Origin: Turbatrix aceti
Taxonomy: Eukaryota; Nematoda; Chromadorea; Rhabditida; Panagrolaimidae
Assembly: GCA_963969345.1 (NCBI GenBank)
Contig: OZ017770.1
Location: forward strand, 505,246-569,245
Reading direction: 5' to 3'
Length of the DNA stretch: 64,000 nt
This document shows positions 33,020 through 46,502 of the stretch, one piece after another. The notes below the pieces were generated by a model. It worked only from the letters and a program-made list of their open reading frames with translations. It ran no database searches and had not been told where the DNA came from. The stretch's first letter is position 1; each line of letters opens with the position of its first letter. The translations under genes were made by a program, and so were the position numbers.

Positions 33020-35289
33020 TTACGAATAATAATCTTGCAACTCCTGATCCAGGACGTTCTCTTCGAAGCGCACGTTGACCGATAACAACTTCCCGTTGTC
33101 GAAAAAGTAAACTCGACTATCCACCGGATTGTAATGCATCATGGTTAGGCCGCGATAAGGGTTGTACCATGGTATATCAATGGCGATATTCTCATTCCTG
33201 AAAAAAAAGAGGGCGTTGTTGTCTAACGATTGAGGGTTACCTGTAGAGGTCGTAGGCAAATGATATGTACGTATCGCGTTCTGTCGCAGACTCCAAACCA
33301 TAGATTACGCCGCACATGATGAATGCGTCTGCCAAATCGGTACTATTCACTTCAATTTCCCAGGTGTCAACAATGTAAAAGTTCTGTAAAAAAATAATGG
33401 CATCACAGCGGGAAAGTTTTTCAGAAAACAAACCGGTTCAATTTTGCTAACAAAGAGATGAGGATTGTTGTTCTTCGAATAGATAACCCAGAGTCCATTT
33501 TCATCGGCGGCAAAATCGACGTAATTATGCGGTCGATTATATAACCAAACGTCGCGATCCGTCTCGTTGCATGACTCAAACGTATGGTCGTGCTTGCGAG
33601 GACAGTCGTAATACGCAATGTCTGGCACTTCATCGCTTTGAATTTGCTCGGCCGACTCAAGATTATAACGCAGCAGGTACTTTGAGCCATGTCGATGATA
33701 GAAATACGATCCATTATGAATCATGCTTCCAGTACCAGAAGCCAAGTAGTCAACGTAGTACTTGATTTTCTGTTTTTTGTTCAAAAGCATTCGCTCATTT
33801 TCATATTCGTATAATACGGGAGAAGCAAATTCGTCGGTTACCCAACGCTTGTCTGCCATGCGAACATTTAGTACCGAGCTATCTCGCATCCATGATCCCA
33901 CGTTACCGTATTGGGATTCAGCATGAAGGACAGGAATACCAATAGCATTGAGTCGACATTCTTCAAAGTGGTGATTTAAAAAAAATTTGGTGCAAAAAAA
34001 GTTTTCCCACATTTTTTCTCATAAAAATAATTGTTTAATGGCATGTCTATTGGTTGAAAATAGGAAAAATTAATCGAACCCGATTAGGTTGTCAAAAATT
34101 AACGCAAAAAATAAACATTTGTCATCTGTTCTTTTTTACTCCTCAATGATAGGTTTTTGCAATTCAATAAAATAAATTCACGCATAGCGACCCAAAGCAT
34201 ATTACCTTTTTGGTTGGGACCCAAAGTCGGGGGTCCCATATACGGTGGTTCAGTAGTCATGGTCTCTTCTGTTGTTTCGTTGAAGGCGGACGTATCATTG
34301 GCTTCAAATTTATTATTGATTTGCATTGCAAGTACACAGCAAAAAAAACAAACCTGCAAGAAGATCACCGGCAACATCAGGATATCCGTGACCTGTTGGA
34401 GGTGCAGGTCCTGTGGTAGTGGACTTTGTAGTTGCGCGCCAAAGACCAGGACGCCACTGGAAAGGAACCGCAGGCCGCTCTGTGGGCTTTTTTACTTTTC
34501 GAGTCATTGCAGGATGTGGCATCGCCATTCCCGGACTCCAGCCAACCGGAGGCAAAAATCCTGGTGGTGTCGGTTCGAAAGGAACAAGCTTGGTAACTTC
34601 GACTTCTTTGACGACAACAATAGGAACGGGAACAACTTTTTCTTCGATTTTGATAACAGGTGGACCCGGAACGGCAATTCGTTGCACGTAAAGGTCGGGG
34701 AACGTGCAGTTGCAGCGTCCATTTTTGCCCGGAGGACCTTCTTCACCGACTTCGCCAACCAGTCCCATAGGACCAATTTTCCCTTGATTTCCACGACGTC
34801 CCGGAGGTCCTGAAGGTCCTTCGGAGCCTGGCTTACCTGGTAGACCTTGAAAGCCTTGAAGCTTTTTCCCCTTATTTGCACAATATTCATGAACTCGTCG
34901 ACAGGATCGTTCGAAAACGTTTTTCTAAAGTATTATTATTTTTCAGCCGTACTTCGCAATTTCTATCAGCAGTTTAAGGGTTCGAAACAACAAATCAGAC
35001 AAAACCGAAATTTTTTTAAAACTCTTACCGGAATAATCGTGTCGTGTCCAATAAGTACAGTCCACTGACTAAGATCGTCTGAATGCATAGGAGCAACGGC
35101 TTCCCTTTTTAGCCTCGGAGTATAGGCGAACGTCGAATTTGGATGCGCATTTGCCGCACATTCAGAAATAAATTGAATGCGATAAAGCGCATGCATATAA
35201 GTCACAAATATGACAACAAAGTGAATCACTTGGCAGAATATAAGTATTCGTATGCCATTTGGCAGTGAATTTGACGAAGAAACCGCCAT
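33020..35289 (-). CDS. unc-122: Type II membrane protein with collagen repeats and olfactomedin domain (UNC-122/gliomedin type)
   Basis: Exons 35289-35029, 34924-34354, 34301-34206, 33960-33434, 33383-33241 and 33197-33020 join to 591 residues. A signal anchor lies at about residues 13-35 (IRILIFCQVIHFVVIFVTY), preceded by a short cytoplasmic tail with no cleavable peptide. A basic KR site (PRLKREA) at about 70 could be a proprotein-convertase site. About 13 Gly-X-Y triplets follow (residues 110-150), then a Val/Pro-rich linker, then an olfactomedin domain of about 270 residues (NVGSWMRDSSV, VYHR-like FYHRHGSKYLLRYNLES, NYVDFAADENGLWVIY, NPYRGLTMMHYNPVDSRVYFFDNG). Known relatives (C. elegans UNC-122, vertebrate gliomedin) act at neuromuscular junctions and nodes. 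It sits close to WBP2 on the same strand. Confidence 0.9.
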
Positions 35290-35532
35290 GGCTAGATGCA
35301 CCGCATGATAGTACGACTTTATTGCACATCACAAAAAAAATTTCCTTTGTTTATGCAAAAGTGAATCAAATTTCAGTCTGATAACTGAACTGGAATGAAA
35401 CGCGAGAGAAGAAGGCTTGAATTTATATATGGTATATCAAACAAAATATTTAGCAAAAACAGCGCTCATAAAAATCGAAAATTTATAGAACGAAAAAAAT
35501 AATGATATAGAATTTTTATAATTCGAAAACCC

Positions 35533-36492
35533 TTACACACCCTTCTTGGGAAGCGGAGGTGCTTCGTAGGGCGGTGGAGGCTCGTAGGCCGGTGGAGCGC
35601 TTGGAATGTTGCCTGCAGATGAAGGGGCAGGATAGGGAGGGTTGCTGGAGTACGCCGGGCCAGTTGGATAAGGTGGAATGCCGGCAGCTGGGTACGGCGT
35701 CGGAACGGCGGGATAAGGTGCCGCCGGAGTGGTAGGGTAAGGAGTCAAGCCATTGATGCCGGGGTATGGTGGCGGCTGGGGGGAAACATAGACCGTTCCC
35801 GCTGGTGGATGGTCGGGAAAACGGTCTGTGGGTGCGACAAAGCCGTCGTATCCTCCGGGATTGTAATACGATGGCGGTGCTGCAGCGTAGGTATCAGGCG
35901 GTGGAGTATACATCGGTGGAGCGTCAGGGACTCGGTAACGACCAGCTGAAAATAAAAAAAAATCCTAATGAAATAAAACCCATTGTTACAAGTTGCTTAC
36001 CCATATCATTAGCACGCAACAAAGCACGTCCAAAATCGATACATCCACCTTTTTTGAATTCAAATTTCCAAACAACATCTCCGGTGTGCGTGCCATTAGC
36101 CTGAGGGATTGTAGTGCCCTTCATGTAATTAGCTCCGAACAGCGGTTGCTCCAACTTGACATTTCTCATCGTAACGAAGGGCATTGAAAACGATTTCAGG
36201 TCGGAATTTTTCTTAGAGTTCACGAAAATAACCTGAAAAACAACTCATTCGTTTTTTGTTAACAAACAAATCAATACCCTGTGAGACGTCAGATACAGCG
36301 CGCCTTTGTAATGCTGATCCCTAAAGACCGGATTCGGATTTGCTTCCAGTGAAACATCGACATGAGGAACGTAAAGCAAGATGCTAAAAAAACAAAGCAC
36401 TGTCAACAACCATTGTGTCAAAAAACTCACTGTTCACCGCTATAGATTAAAACGCCGATTCCATCAGGTGTGTGTGCTGTATTCACCGACAT
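35533..36492 (-). CDS. WBP2: WW domain-binding protein 2 (WBP2)
   Basis: Adaptor that binds WW-domain proteins (YAP/TAZ, NEDD4 type) through PPxY motifs. Exons 36492-36431, 36383-36278, 36232-36001 and 35945-35533 join to 270 residues; human WBP2 is 261. The N-terminal GRAM-like domain (about 1-120) starts NTAHTPDGIGVLIYSGE and includes KGALYLTSHRVIFVNS and MPFVTMRNVKLEQPLFGANY, close to the family. The C-terminal half is Pro/Tyr-rich with PPSYYN, PPAYEP and PPPYEAP, i.e. three PPxY motifs. It lies 243 bp downstream of the olfactomedin gene on the same strand (their order on the minus strand: integrin, WBP2 next, then olfactomedin), close enough to consider shared regulation, though nothing shows an operon. 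Confidence 0.95.
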
Positions 36493-36935
36493 TCGGCATA
36501 CAAAATTTCGTAAGTGAGCGAAACAGGAATTAGAAATAAGCGATAGGATGAATCACTTTCGAAAGATAGAAAAGCGGGTGTGCAATAAATAACAACGTGC
36601 ACGAATACGTCATAAAAACCAAGCACACTTTGCCAAAATTGTTCTTGCACTGGAACGTTCTAGATTTTTTGGCCAAATGGAGCTTTTTTCTTTGCGGGAA
36701 TGTGTTTTGAATGTGTGGCTATTTGCGCCTGAAGAACTTGTATTGGTGTATCTGACAAAAAGCAAATCTCATTTATTTTTTAACCACAACAATTATAACA
36801 ATACTGTAAAAATTTTTAAATGACTTTTTGGCAGTTAATCATTGACATACAGAAAATTTAAGGCATGATTTCGCAGTTTTTGGCACAGCTGCTAAAGCAA
36901 CCCAGATACTTTGTTATTTAATGAAAAATGGCTCA

Positions 36936-39900
36936 TTAGACGTGAGTCCCATGTCTACCCGGTGAGAATGTATGTGGTTGGGCGTATCTTGCTTGACTGT
37001 CGGCGTATTGCTCGCCATTAGTTGCTTTGTTGAGCTCTGCTTTTTCGTAATGTGGTCTGTTTCGTTTGAAGAAGCCACACTGAAATCAAGTTTTTTGGGA
37101 ATGATTCATCTTTTAACAGTCAACATACCTTGTAGCAGCAGGCAATGATGATTGCCAATATCAATAAAGCAATGAGAATGGCTAGGAGGATCAACCACCA
37201 TGGCAAGCTTTGTTCTGGCTGGGGATCTGTGGGATTGACGTCGGTCGTCACCTGAAAGTTACGTGTAAGTACATAAATATTTTTTTCTATAGAAATCAAA
37301 TCTTACGGCTGCGATTTGAGGATGAGGCTTGTACGCAGCAGCATGCGGCAACTCGACAACCTTGACGTAGCCAAGCGAAGAGATATCGGCTTCAAAAACA
37401 TTGTCGTCAATGAGAGTATTCACCCAAACTCTGGAAAATATTTCAACTAGAATGAATTCATCTTCTTTCAGGTTGACGATGTCACAGCTGATTTGAGTAC
37501 AGTTGAGCGCGTTACAGTTCTATAAAGGTAAAAGTCAAATGAATATTTAACAGAAACAAGAATAAACGATTTCTAACCACAAGATCGGGATTGAGGTTTC
37601 CTCTGTACTCAATTGCTTGTCCTCCTTCTTCTTTCACTAATTTAACTGCCTGTTTGAGAGCTTCCTTCTGCTGCCTCAGTTGCTTGATTTCTCCAATGGA
37701 TTGACGCGCTTCTCTGATCTTTGGTCTATATCCCTTGTTCTTGATTGCTCGCTTCACTCTGTACTCGTCATTGTCTTCGATGCTTTCGTCTTGGGCGCGC
37801 GTATGATCGTCGTCGTCTTCATACTTTTCGTCGTCCTCTTCAATGCTGTCTGATGGAATGTGTTCATTAGAGATCGGCAAGCTTTCGGGATTGATATTTT
37901 GTCCCTGGATAACCTTGCAGATTGCCTTCTGTGGGTCGCTGACAAATGGAGTGTCGATGATGTAAAGGAGATGCTTGCCCTTTTCAGAGTAACTTGGCCA
38001 GAAGATGTCCAGCTTGGCCTGCTTGATTTCACTGGGGCCGCGATTGATGACCTGATACAGATGACTGACCACAGGTCCGACTTCTTTATCGGTCGACGAA
38101 TCGGCACCTTGGGTGCGATTTCTAATTGAGTAGTTGATTTGCTCGGGGTTACTGCGTCCGATAAGGGCAACTTGTGCCTTGATTTCTATTGGCACATGAA
38201 TCTTTATGACGTTGTCAGCCTCGTTGCCTTCTTTTTCGGAATTTGTGCTGTTGACTTTCATCTGGATTTCAACGTTTTCTTTCGCAGCGTCCACATTGGT
38301 CCCCGTGAGTACGACACCAAAGTCCACGCGTTCGTTTGCTGGTAGGGGGTTTCCGATGTCACATACAAAGTCATACGCTTCGTCTTTGTTGTGCGTTTTC
38401 TCATCCGCCGGTGAGCAACTGATAGGCTGCTTTTTGGTGCCGTATTGCTGAATACCACTGTACTCAAAGCCAGGAGGAATAGTGAGAGTAAGCTGTGTCA
38501 GGTAAGACGCTTCACCAGAGTTTTCGATTGTAATGTTTGTGATCAACGAAGAATCCGTCGTTCCCAGAGTGAATTTTTCTTTGTTTCTAAAATTGCAATG
38601 ATTTTTTTATAATTTAGATTTTTCAAACATACGTTTTGGCTTTAATTTTGAGATCTGGAATGCAAACATTGTCCGGACCGCAATCTTTTTCGATTACGAG
38701 TTCGGTAGTCAGAGATTGAGGAAGCGTAGTATCGACTGCAGGCTCGAGTTGGTCACCGCTCAATCGCTTTTCAATGTACGTGTAATTAATAGCTACAATA
38801 ATAGGAGAAATTTTGTCTCGAATGGTATCAGGAACATAAACATCGTAGGTTTCGCAGTGTTCTCGATTTTTCGTCAGCGTAACAACTTGTTCAATAGCAT
38901 CGGGTTGAGTTTTCGATACAGATGACGAGCTGATTTTGGCACCTCGTTTTTTATTTAAATCCTTGGGCAGAAAGAATGCTCTCGGATTCTTGGCTTCTTT
39001 GCTGTCGAGTTTGACGTGCACCTTTAGATCGATATTGTTGTGCTCTTGCTTTAGTTTTCCGTTGTATTTGATACAATACTTCACTTTTTCGCTGAAAATG
39101 ATATTTTAAAAATTTACAAACCCTAACACAATGATATTTACCAAGCAGTGGGGCCGAGCTCTGTGCTGCACGATTTTTCTTCCAAATTGATTGCCCGTCT
39201 GTTTGTTTTCACGTCGCCGGTCACCTGTATCACAGGCTTGGTTCGCAAGATCACCGCTTTGTTGCTGGCAACAGCGCCGACTGCAATATCGGGATATCCG
39301 TTGTCATCGATGTCACGTGAGCCGGAAAGCGAAAAACCAAATGTGTTTAAATCAGGAGCGATATCACTGCCGCTGATTTTTTGTGTCGGTTCAAGTCTGA
39401 CACCATCTTCGCTGCCATGATAAACATAGACGGCGCCGCTTTCGCCGTCAAATGGTGCGCCAACAATGAAATCGTTAAAACCATCACCGTTGAGATCCCC
39501 AGAAGCAGCGATGGATTGGCCGAATCGACCCCATTGTGTGTGTCCAATTAAGTCAATAGGATCCTTGAATGTACCGGTCCCGGTTTGAATGAAAACAGTG
39601 ACCTTGCCGACATCGTACTGAGGCTTGCGCTCTTGAGTCTTAGCGTCAACAACTGTCTTGTAGTCTGTATAGAACGGCGATCCGACAATAATGTCGTCCA
39701 GTCCATCATTATTGATGTCGGTGACAGCCAGGCTGCCGCCAAAGTACTGGCCTCGTTGACCGTCTTCCGCGGTCAAATTAACAATAGATTTCAAGTCACG
39801 CGTGTAGATGGATACCTTGCCAATAAGGTCATTACCCCGAGGCACTCCTACCACGACATCATCCAGGCCATCGCCATCAAAGTCACCGGTAGAGGTGGAA

Positions 39901-40780
39901 TAACCGAGCTGTTGGTTGTCGGTATGTGCAGGTCCGTCAGACGTGTTTGGTCGATCCGTGATGTTATTTACGTTCTGTGAAAACACAGCACCTTGCCAGT
40001 ACCAAACACCTGGAGCCGAAATAAAGGCTCTGGATTTTCCGTTATCCGGAATAGCAGCGCTAAAACCACACATGCCATAACCGAAACGATGGTGACCATG
40101 CCGGGCTGGCTCTTGTCTGCATGACGCGAGTTCTGTTATCTTTTGAAAATTGTCCGTCGCGTAGTAGCACGTTCCTACGGGCTCGATTACTTCAAACTTG
40201 GAAAAGAAGTACTTATAGTGCGGTGCACAAGCCTGTAAAATACAAGTTTATTGTTGCGATTGATTGTCTGTCGATTAACATACTAGAGCAGCGTCGCCTG
40301 ATTTTGACGCCACCACGGTAGCGCCAAACATTTGATATGACTTTTCTTCGATGTTGAGCCTGGCAGATCCATTAAGACGTTGCTCATTGCCTTAAACAAG
40401 AAAAAATTGAATGTTGAAATTATGAGTCACTCCCCTACCTTTATCATCAAAGTGCATTTGCGAGCATCGCTGGTTTCGAACATCGCAGGCAAAAACAACA
40501 CCTCCCTGAGTAATACCCCGTTGAGCGGATTGACCCCAAGGTGCGCCGACAAGTAAACTGCAAAAAGGATATTAATAAAGTAAGAGGCAGGATTGACAGC
40601 TTACAGATTTGTTGAACCTGAGTGATAAAAATCAATGGAATATCCAAATCCTCCTTTACTGGGTGATCTGTGGATAAGGGGCTTCTTGACATCGACATTA
40701 AATGCTAAAGCATTAAATATGGCCTGTAGGAGAATGCATGCAAACAGCACCCGTTGTGACAAACAGGGTGATGAATGCAT
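36936..40780 (-). CDS. ITGA: Integrin alpha subunit, non-I-domain (PAT-2/alphaPS2-like)
   Basis: Exons 40780-40605, 40557-40439, 40390-40284, 40232-39142, 39091-38633, 38586-37578, 37519-37307, 37251-37129 and 37079-36936 join to 1146 residues. Signal peptide, then a beta-propeller of FG-GAP repeats (LLVGAPWGQ, VVGVPRGND, IIVGSPFYTD, FIVGAPFDG, IAVGAVASN) with four calcium loops (DFDGDGLDD, DINNDGLDD, DLNGDGFND, DIDDNGYPD). No I domain. Thigh/calf regions follow, with an acidic insert and a convertase site (RVKRAIKN) that would give heavy and light chains. A transmembrane helix (LPWWLILLAILIALLILAII) precedes the tail CGFFKRNRP with the membrane-proximal GFFKR motif that binds beta integrin. 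The spacing and tail resemble RGD-binding alphaPS2/PAT-2 more than laminin-binding INA-1, but that needs a tree. Confidence 0.95.
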
Positions 40781-43052
40781 TGCCAGGCGTTTACTGGAAA
40801 AACCCTTTTATTTGTCAGTTGATAAGTTATACTATCCAAAACGCTGACGACCGCGCAAAAAACACAACGCCCGTTAATTCAATTTCCATCACACGCGCGC
40901 GTGAATCAAATCTTTGAAATTCCGACAACCAGCAAAAAATTTACAATTGTTACTGGTGCATGACAAAAAAAGCATACGATTTGCTTAATAGCTGAATTTT
41001 GTAAAAAAAATTGTTATTGTTGAACGGAAAGGAGTCATAAGCGGAAACGCAAGGAATGGTCCTTAGGGAATATTAAACCCGTCAAGTTTAGAAATAACTA
41101 TCAATAAAGATTTCATGGGTGTAAAAAAATATAGTTAATGCATTGAAAAATCGAATCGAACGGCCCGAGAACACTGAATCGAGAACAACCACGAAAATAA
41201 ATAGTACAATTGATCAGGGTTAGTGTAACAGCTGCTGTTTCAGCAAGCCGTGCCGATTTTATGCCTAGAGCTTCCTCGCGTTCTGCAAGCGGGAGCATTT
41301 GCGTAGCTCACCACACCGCCTACAACTTTCTCTCCGTTTTCCCAGTTTTTCTCAAGACTGCCTGCACTTGCCGCCGGGTCTTGCTGGCACGGTGAAAAAC
41401 TAAATTTGTGTTATCTTTTGATATTTCAAACATCAAAACAATTGACTTGCAACACAAAAATAATCCACGCGCAAAAAAAAGCGACCGTAATGAATTGCAT
41501 GCTTCAAAAAATTGGCAACACGATTACAACACCAGCTGGAAAAATTTTGAAATATCGACTACCAAAATGGTCAAAAGCCTTGCCTATGTAGCCTTTTCTT
41601 CCGTGGACTACATCGAAGTGAACGTAACCCGTTTGGTAAGGGGAGAACGAATTCATTAAGGCAACAAGTAAACAGAGAGGGTCACTTAAGAATTTTCAAT
41701 TTTTTCCGACAAACTTCCGCAAATAACGCAGGTGATCGACAAACACTGATTAACACTTAAAGGGGTTTTTCTCAGCCGACGAAAAAAAACATTGAAATAA
41801 ACGATAGCTTTCAACGAGAAAAAAAAGGAAGAATCATAATTGCGATAAAAAACAAGTGTCGCTTATTCATCGCTCTGAAATTTTTCGTCTTCGACTGCAA
41901 TCGCAAAAAAACTTTTGACTACAACAAGAAACGAATCAAGTCGAGTACTATTTAACAGTATAAAGCGTCGGGACATGCCAAATCGTTGAATACCCGATAA
42001 AATTTTCCGTTACAAGAAAATTTTATTTTTTTGTCATTTCTCTGCAGCTTAGGCGAATTTAGACGACAGACATAAGCTAACTTGCATGCATTAGAAATGC
42101 GCGAAGGCTCCCGAACATATCCAGCGAAAGGGGGACAATTGCCAGTCGTCTTAAGGGCATGGCTGCTTTTTGACGCTTGAAGGCTGCACTCAAGATCTAC
42201 CAGATTGTTACAGTTACAAAGCCTATCCGAAACCGACCGGATGTGCTGAGGGCCAGCCGGAGTAAAATGGTAGGGGCAAAGGACAATTGTGTTTTGTTTG
42301 TACCCATTCATCAAAACGACTGTTGGTGTTTTCAAGGCCCACTTGGTCAAAAGTTTCAATTCAATCGACAATTAGCAAGGAACAACGCATAATGTGACTA
42401 TGAAACCAAAAATTAGACAGCAAAAATATTCAATGACAACATAAAAGATCGTGTCTCGTCTGAGTTACTAGAATTCCTTACTCTGCATAATTTTTCAAAT
42501 ATACAACGCGTCTGGCTGCCATTCGCCCGGTCGGCTGCTGCTGCGCGGCTTTGACTGAATTTTGTCTTTTTTACCCATTTGTCGTAGCGATTGCTGACAA
42601 TTGGTATACATTCTCAACAAATGACTTCGTTCTTATTTTGCATTTTACTATGCTGTAGCAATAATGACAAACTTTGCACGTCGTCAAAAACATGACAAAA
42701 ACATTGCAATTAAACTGCACTCTCCCCTCGGCTCTCACCGGTAACCATCGCCAAAGGATGGGTCGCTTTAATTTGCTAGGTGGTCGTCTTTTTTTATGGA
42801 AAACAAATTCTTGACCATTCATGGATTGAAGACTGTTCTACGCTAATCTGTAGTGTTAATCCGCGCGCAATGTGTCAAAAATATTGTCTGCACCACCCTT
42901 ATTTGAGGCAAAGCTTCAAGCTAGTTGGTAGGATCAAAGTTAAACGCTGGTTTGACACAAACCCCGCCTAACGAGATTTGCAAAAAGCGAAATTATTACT
43001 CCCCAAAACCAAAGTTACAATAATAGTAGTCATTTTCGCGCAACAGCTAGCC
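40781..43052. other. Divergent intergenic region between integrin and GPCR genes (2.3 kb)
   Basis: Shared upstream region of a minus-strand and a plus-strand gene, so both promoters should lie here. No coding region is supported; frames near 41952-42392 on both strands overlap and look like chance. Confidence 0.4.
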
Positions 43053-46000
43053 ATGAAAATTCTAATTGTTGCAATTTGGCTGTCTCTCTACATATGTGTT
43101 ATCCAGAGTCAATCAGGTGAAGTCCAGGTTCATGAATGGATTCCAAACGGCTACCAAACACTTCCCGAGCCATCCTATGTTATTCCGTCATACATACGAC
43201 CTACACAAAAGCAACCGATAAGCAACAGCTTCAATCCAGAGTCATCCACTTATCCTATCTTACCTGATTCAGAAAATATATCCGATGACTTTCAAAGTGA
43301 AATATTTAGTGAAAAAAAGCTCAGTCAACAACCAACAACATTGTCGGAAATATCCACAAAGACAACCAAAAAACCCGCGCTGTCACAGAGCGTGTCCTCT
43401 ATGTTCAAAAAAACGCCTTCGACGATGGACGTACTTCAACGTCTAGTGTTATCCGGACACCCCAACATAACAGTACCCAGTCATCGACTGCTCAACGACA
43501 TCCTAGTCATTCCTTCGAGCCGGCGGTTGTACGTTTTAGCCATTCTTCCAATTCATGAATCATCAAATGCACAGGTGAGTTGAGACTATTTTATTTTATA
43601 TTCTGACCATAAAAATATTTTTACTACTTTAACGAAGAATTGAAAAGCATTTTTACATTTTCGGTCTATGTTCACTGAAGGAAGTTTATTTGTATTTATT
43701 GTCATTTATGACACCTGTAGCAATTCAAAATTACGTTTTTAAGAAACGTTTTGATATACAGATGTCAAGTTATGAGTCGTTACGTGATTTATTTAGGGTT
43801 TCGAATGTGGAAACGTAGATGTAAGCGCTTTCATCAGGCTGTCAGCGTTGCTGAAAGCATTTAACGATGTCAATGACTACGTCCTTACGGAATCCGGACT
43901 CAACATAGGGGCGGTGGTAATTGACTCATGCTCAAGTGACCTTCGAACACTTGCTGACCTTTTCGAGGTCTTTAGCGGTACGAATATTAATCGGTTGGTT
44001 TTGAGGGATGTTCGTCGCAATTAATATGAGGATTTAATGTTTCAGCAGTGACATTATTGCTATCGTTCGTGATGACAATACGTATCAGCCAAATATTGAC
44101 AACTTTATTCAACAATTTAAGATACCAATTATTAATACACATTTTTTGATACAAAAGCCTGTAAGCTGTCTCACATTTATTGTTTGACGTTAATTTTTTT
44201 CAGCCGATGACTGTAGGAATGCAGCCAGACATGGAACAACCAATTACAGCTATGCTAGATTTGCTTCGAAAAACCCAAAGCACATGTCTAAATGTTATTC
44301 ACGACAATCTCTACGCTCCGTAATTCAATTGTAAAGGATTTCGGAAATTAACATCAAATTTTAGGACAATTAAAATGATCCAGGAATTAGCAATTGAAAA
44401 CGAACTATGTTTGGACAAGTTGATAGCCTTGGAAGGAGCTTCTTCTGTTGAAAAACAGGAAAATATCATCCGGGACTTGCTGTTATCCGATACTGAAGTT
44501 GTAATGATTCTCTACGACGAACTAAGCTTTTTGGATTTTTTAAAAGCACTGAACAATGAAATGGTAATGCTTGCTTTGTAAAAACACATACTATTGTTTT
44601 CTTTTTATTTGACAGGTTATTCCGGGTCGATTTTTGTTTCTTACACTGCACAATGAACGCTGGGCAACGTCGCGACTCTACCTTGAGGCCTGGCCTCACT
44701 TTGACCAAATTCTATTGAGTGTCAGACAGAAAGCATTTGATAATGCAATATATACTCGTGAATTGACACATGCTTTTCCCAAATTACCATTTCCGAGTCA
44801 GTGGTTGCGCAGATTTTGGAGCACTGCATTTAAATGTCATATTGATGGTTCCAAGACAACCGGCGAGCAATTTTCACGAGTTTGCTCTAATCAACAAGCT
44901 CTTAACCTCAGTTCAATTTCGCCCGATTACACAATTGCTCCAATTACATTTGCAGTTCATTCTATTGCCCACGCACTCAACAGACTTGTTGACAGCGCCT
45001 GTCAGGGTGCATTGGTCACCAAGCTTAGCGACTGCGTTAACGATCCTTATCGCAGTTTTTTTGCCAATTTGATCACGGCTAACTTTTATCATCCTCTGGC
45101 AAATGGAGAATTTTTGGTCAACGGATCAGTGGGCACTCCGCTTGTTATCAGCCGATATATTTTTGATCATGGCAAAATTATGTTTGAACAATTGGCAACT
45201 TGGGATTCAACAAATACAATTCAGTCTTTTAAAGACAAAACATTTTTAAATCAACTTAGAGATGGCAGCATGATGCAGTTTGCGTCAAAATGTCCTAAGT
45301 CAGCATGCAGTAGGATGTATTCAATGAAACGAAAAATGAATATTTTACCAAATTTTACATCATCTATCAACAATCTCTCCACCTTGCTTTTTACTATTTT
45401 GGCAATAGTCGTTTCGTTCATCTGCATGCTATGCATCTACCACCAATTGATCAATTCCGGCGACGATGCATATTACTGCTGCAACGTTTTTTTATTTTCA
45501 TCACTCACAATTCTTACTCTGGTTTCAATTGCCTTCGCGATGAGTCCATCTTCCATCGCGTGCGGGATCCGCAAACTGTGTTTTTCGGTGGCAATCACTG
45601 GAATTTATGCTCCTATTGTTGTTAGGGTAAATTTTAGTTTTTATTACAACCCTCAAACATTTTTTTCAGTCATTTTTAACTTGGCGACAGTGCGTCACAA
45701 ACCGTAATTTAAAGATATCAAATACAACAATAATTTTATCATGCGTCGGCCTTGTGGCTTTTCAAGTGGTCGTAGTCGTTCAGTGGGCTATATTTGACAA
45801 TCCTACAAAGCTTAAATTTACCCATTACGAAGAGGATTTTTCTTGGAGGTGTTTTCCAGGCGAATCGGTAGTGTTAATTTTTTTGCTGAATTTTTGAGCA
45901 TACTTATTTTTTTAGTTTGAATGTGCAGTTATTCTTTCGCCAATGATAAATATAATTTTTATTCTCAGCAGTATTATTTTCAACATCCTGTGCGCATCAT

Positions 46001-46502
46001 GTTGCCGTAGCAAGGAAATTATAGCAGTTTGCATATTTTCGCTACTGACTGCTGTATCATTTTTCTTTGGCATCTCCTTTTTGCCTCTTGACATCCGTGA
46101 TCACGTTTTTGCAGCCAGTAAGTTGTTCATATTCCAGTTCAAAAAAATGACAATATTTTTTCAGCTATTTTGGGCTTCATAGTTTGTATAATGTTACTGA
46201 CATACGCCACACGGTTATGTACCATATTATCCGCCTCATCGACTGAAAGTTTTACAACATTATACAAACTATCGGATAACTCATCCAAGATGTCCGCTAT
46301 CGGCGAATTTCCTATGGAAAATCATTTTTACTCATCCACCGGTCGGAGAAATCGGCGATTGTCATACATGCAAACCCCCTACTACGCTGAAAAAAATAAC
46401 ACAAAAATGATGGCAAACAAAGATTCATTCGTGTTCCATCGGTCTTCTAGCTATCAGTCGTCGTTAACTGCTCCTCCTAGCCAAGTTTATAGCATTGCGT
46501 AA
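43053..46502 (+). CDS. Class C GPCR, metabotropic glutamate receptor-like
   Basis: Exons 43053-43574, 43797-43993, 44046-44160, 44204-44319, 44365-44563, 44616-45626, 45670-45867, 45916-46117 and 46165-46502 join to 965 residues. Signal peptide ([18 protein letters not shown]), a Ser/Pro/Thr-rich insert (about 25-140) absent from typical receptors, then a Venus-flytrap ligand-binding region ([35 protein letters not shown]). The cysteine-rich linker is reduced. Seven helices follow with class C landmarks: [22 protein letters not shown] (loop Cys and TM3), RCFPGESFECAV, and [12 protein letters not shown] (TM6). The TM7 region reads [12 protein letters not shown] and lacks the FAPK/PKxY motif of mGluRs. 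A Ser-rich cytoplasmic tail ends it. Ligand unknown; glutamate binding cannot be claimed. Confidence 0.82.

Noticed and set aside
41952..42392. Overlapping open frames on both strands between integrin and GPCR genes
   Set aside because: Neither resembles a known family or has splice signals; likely promoter region.
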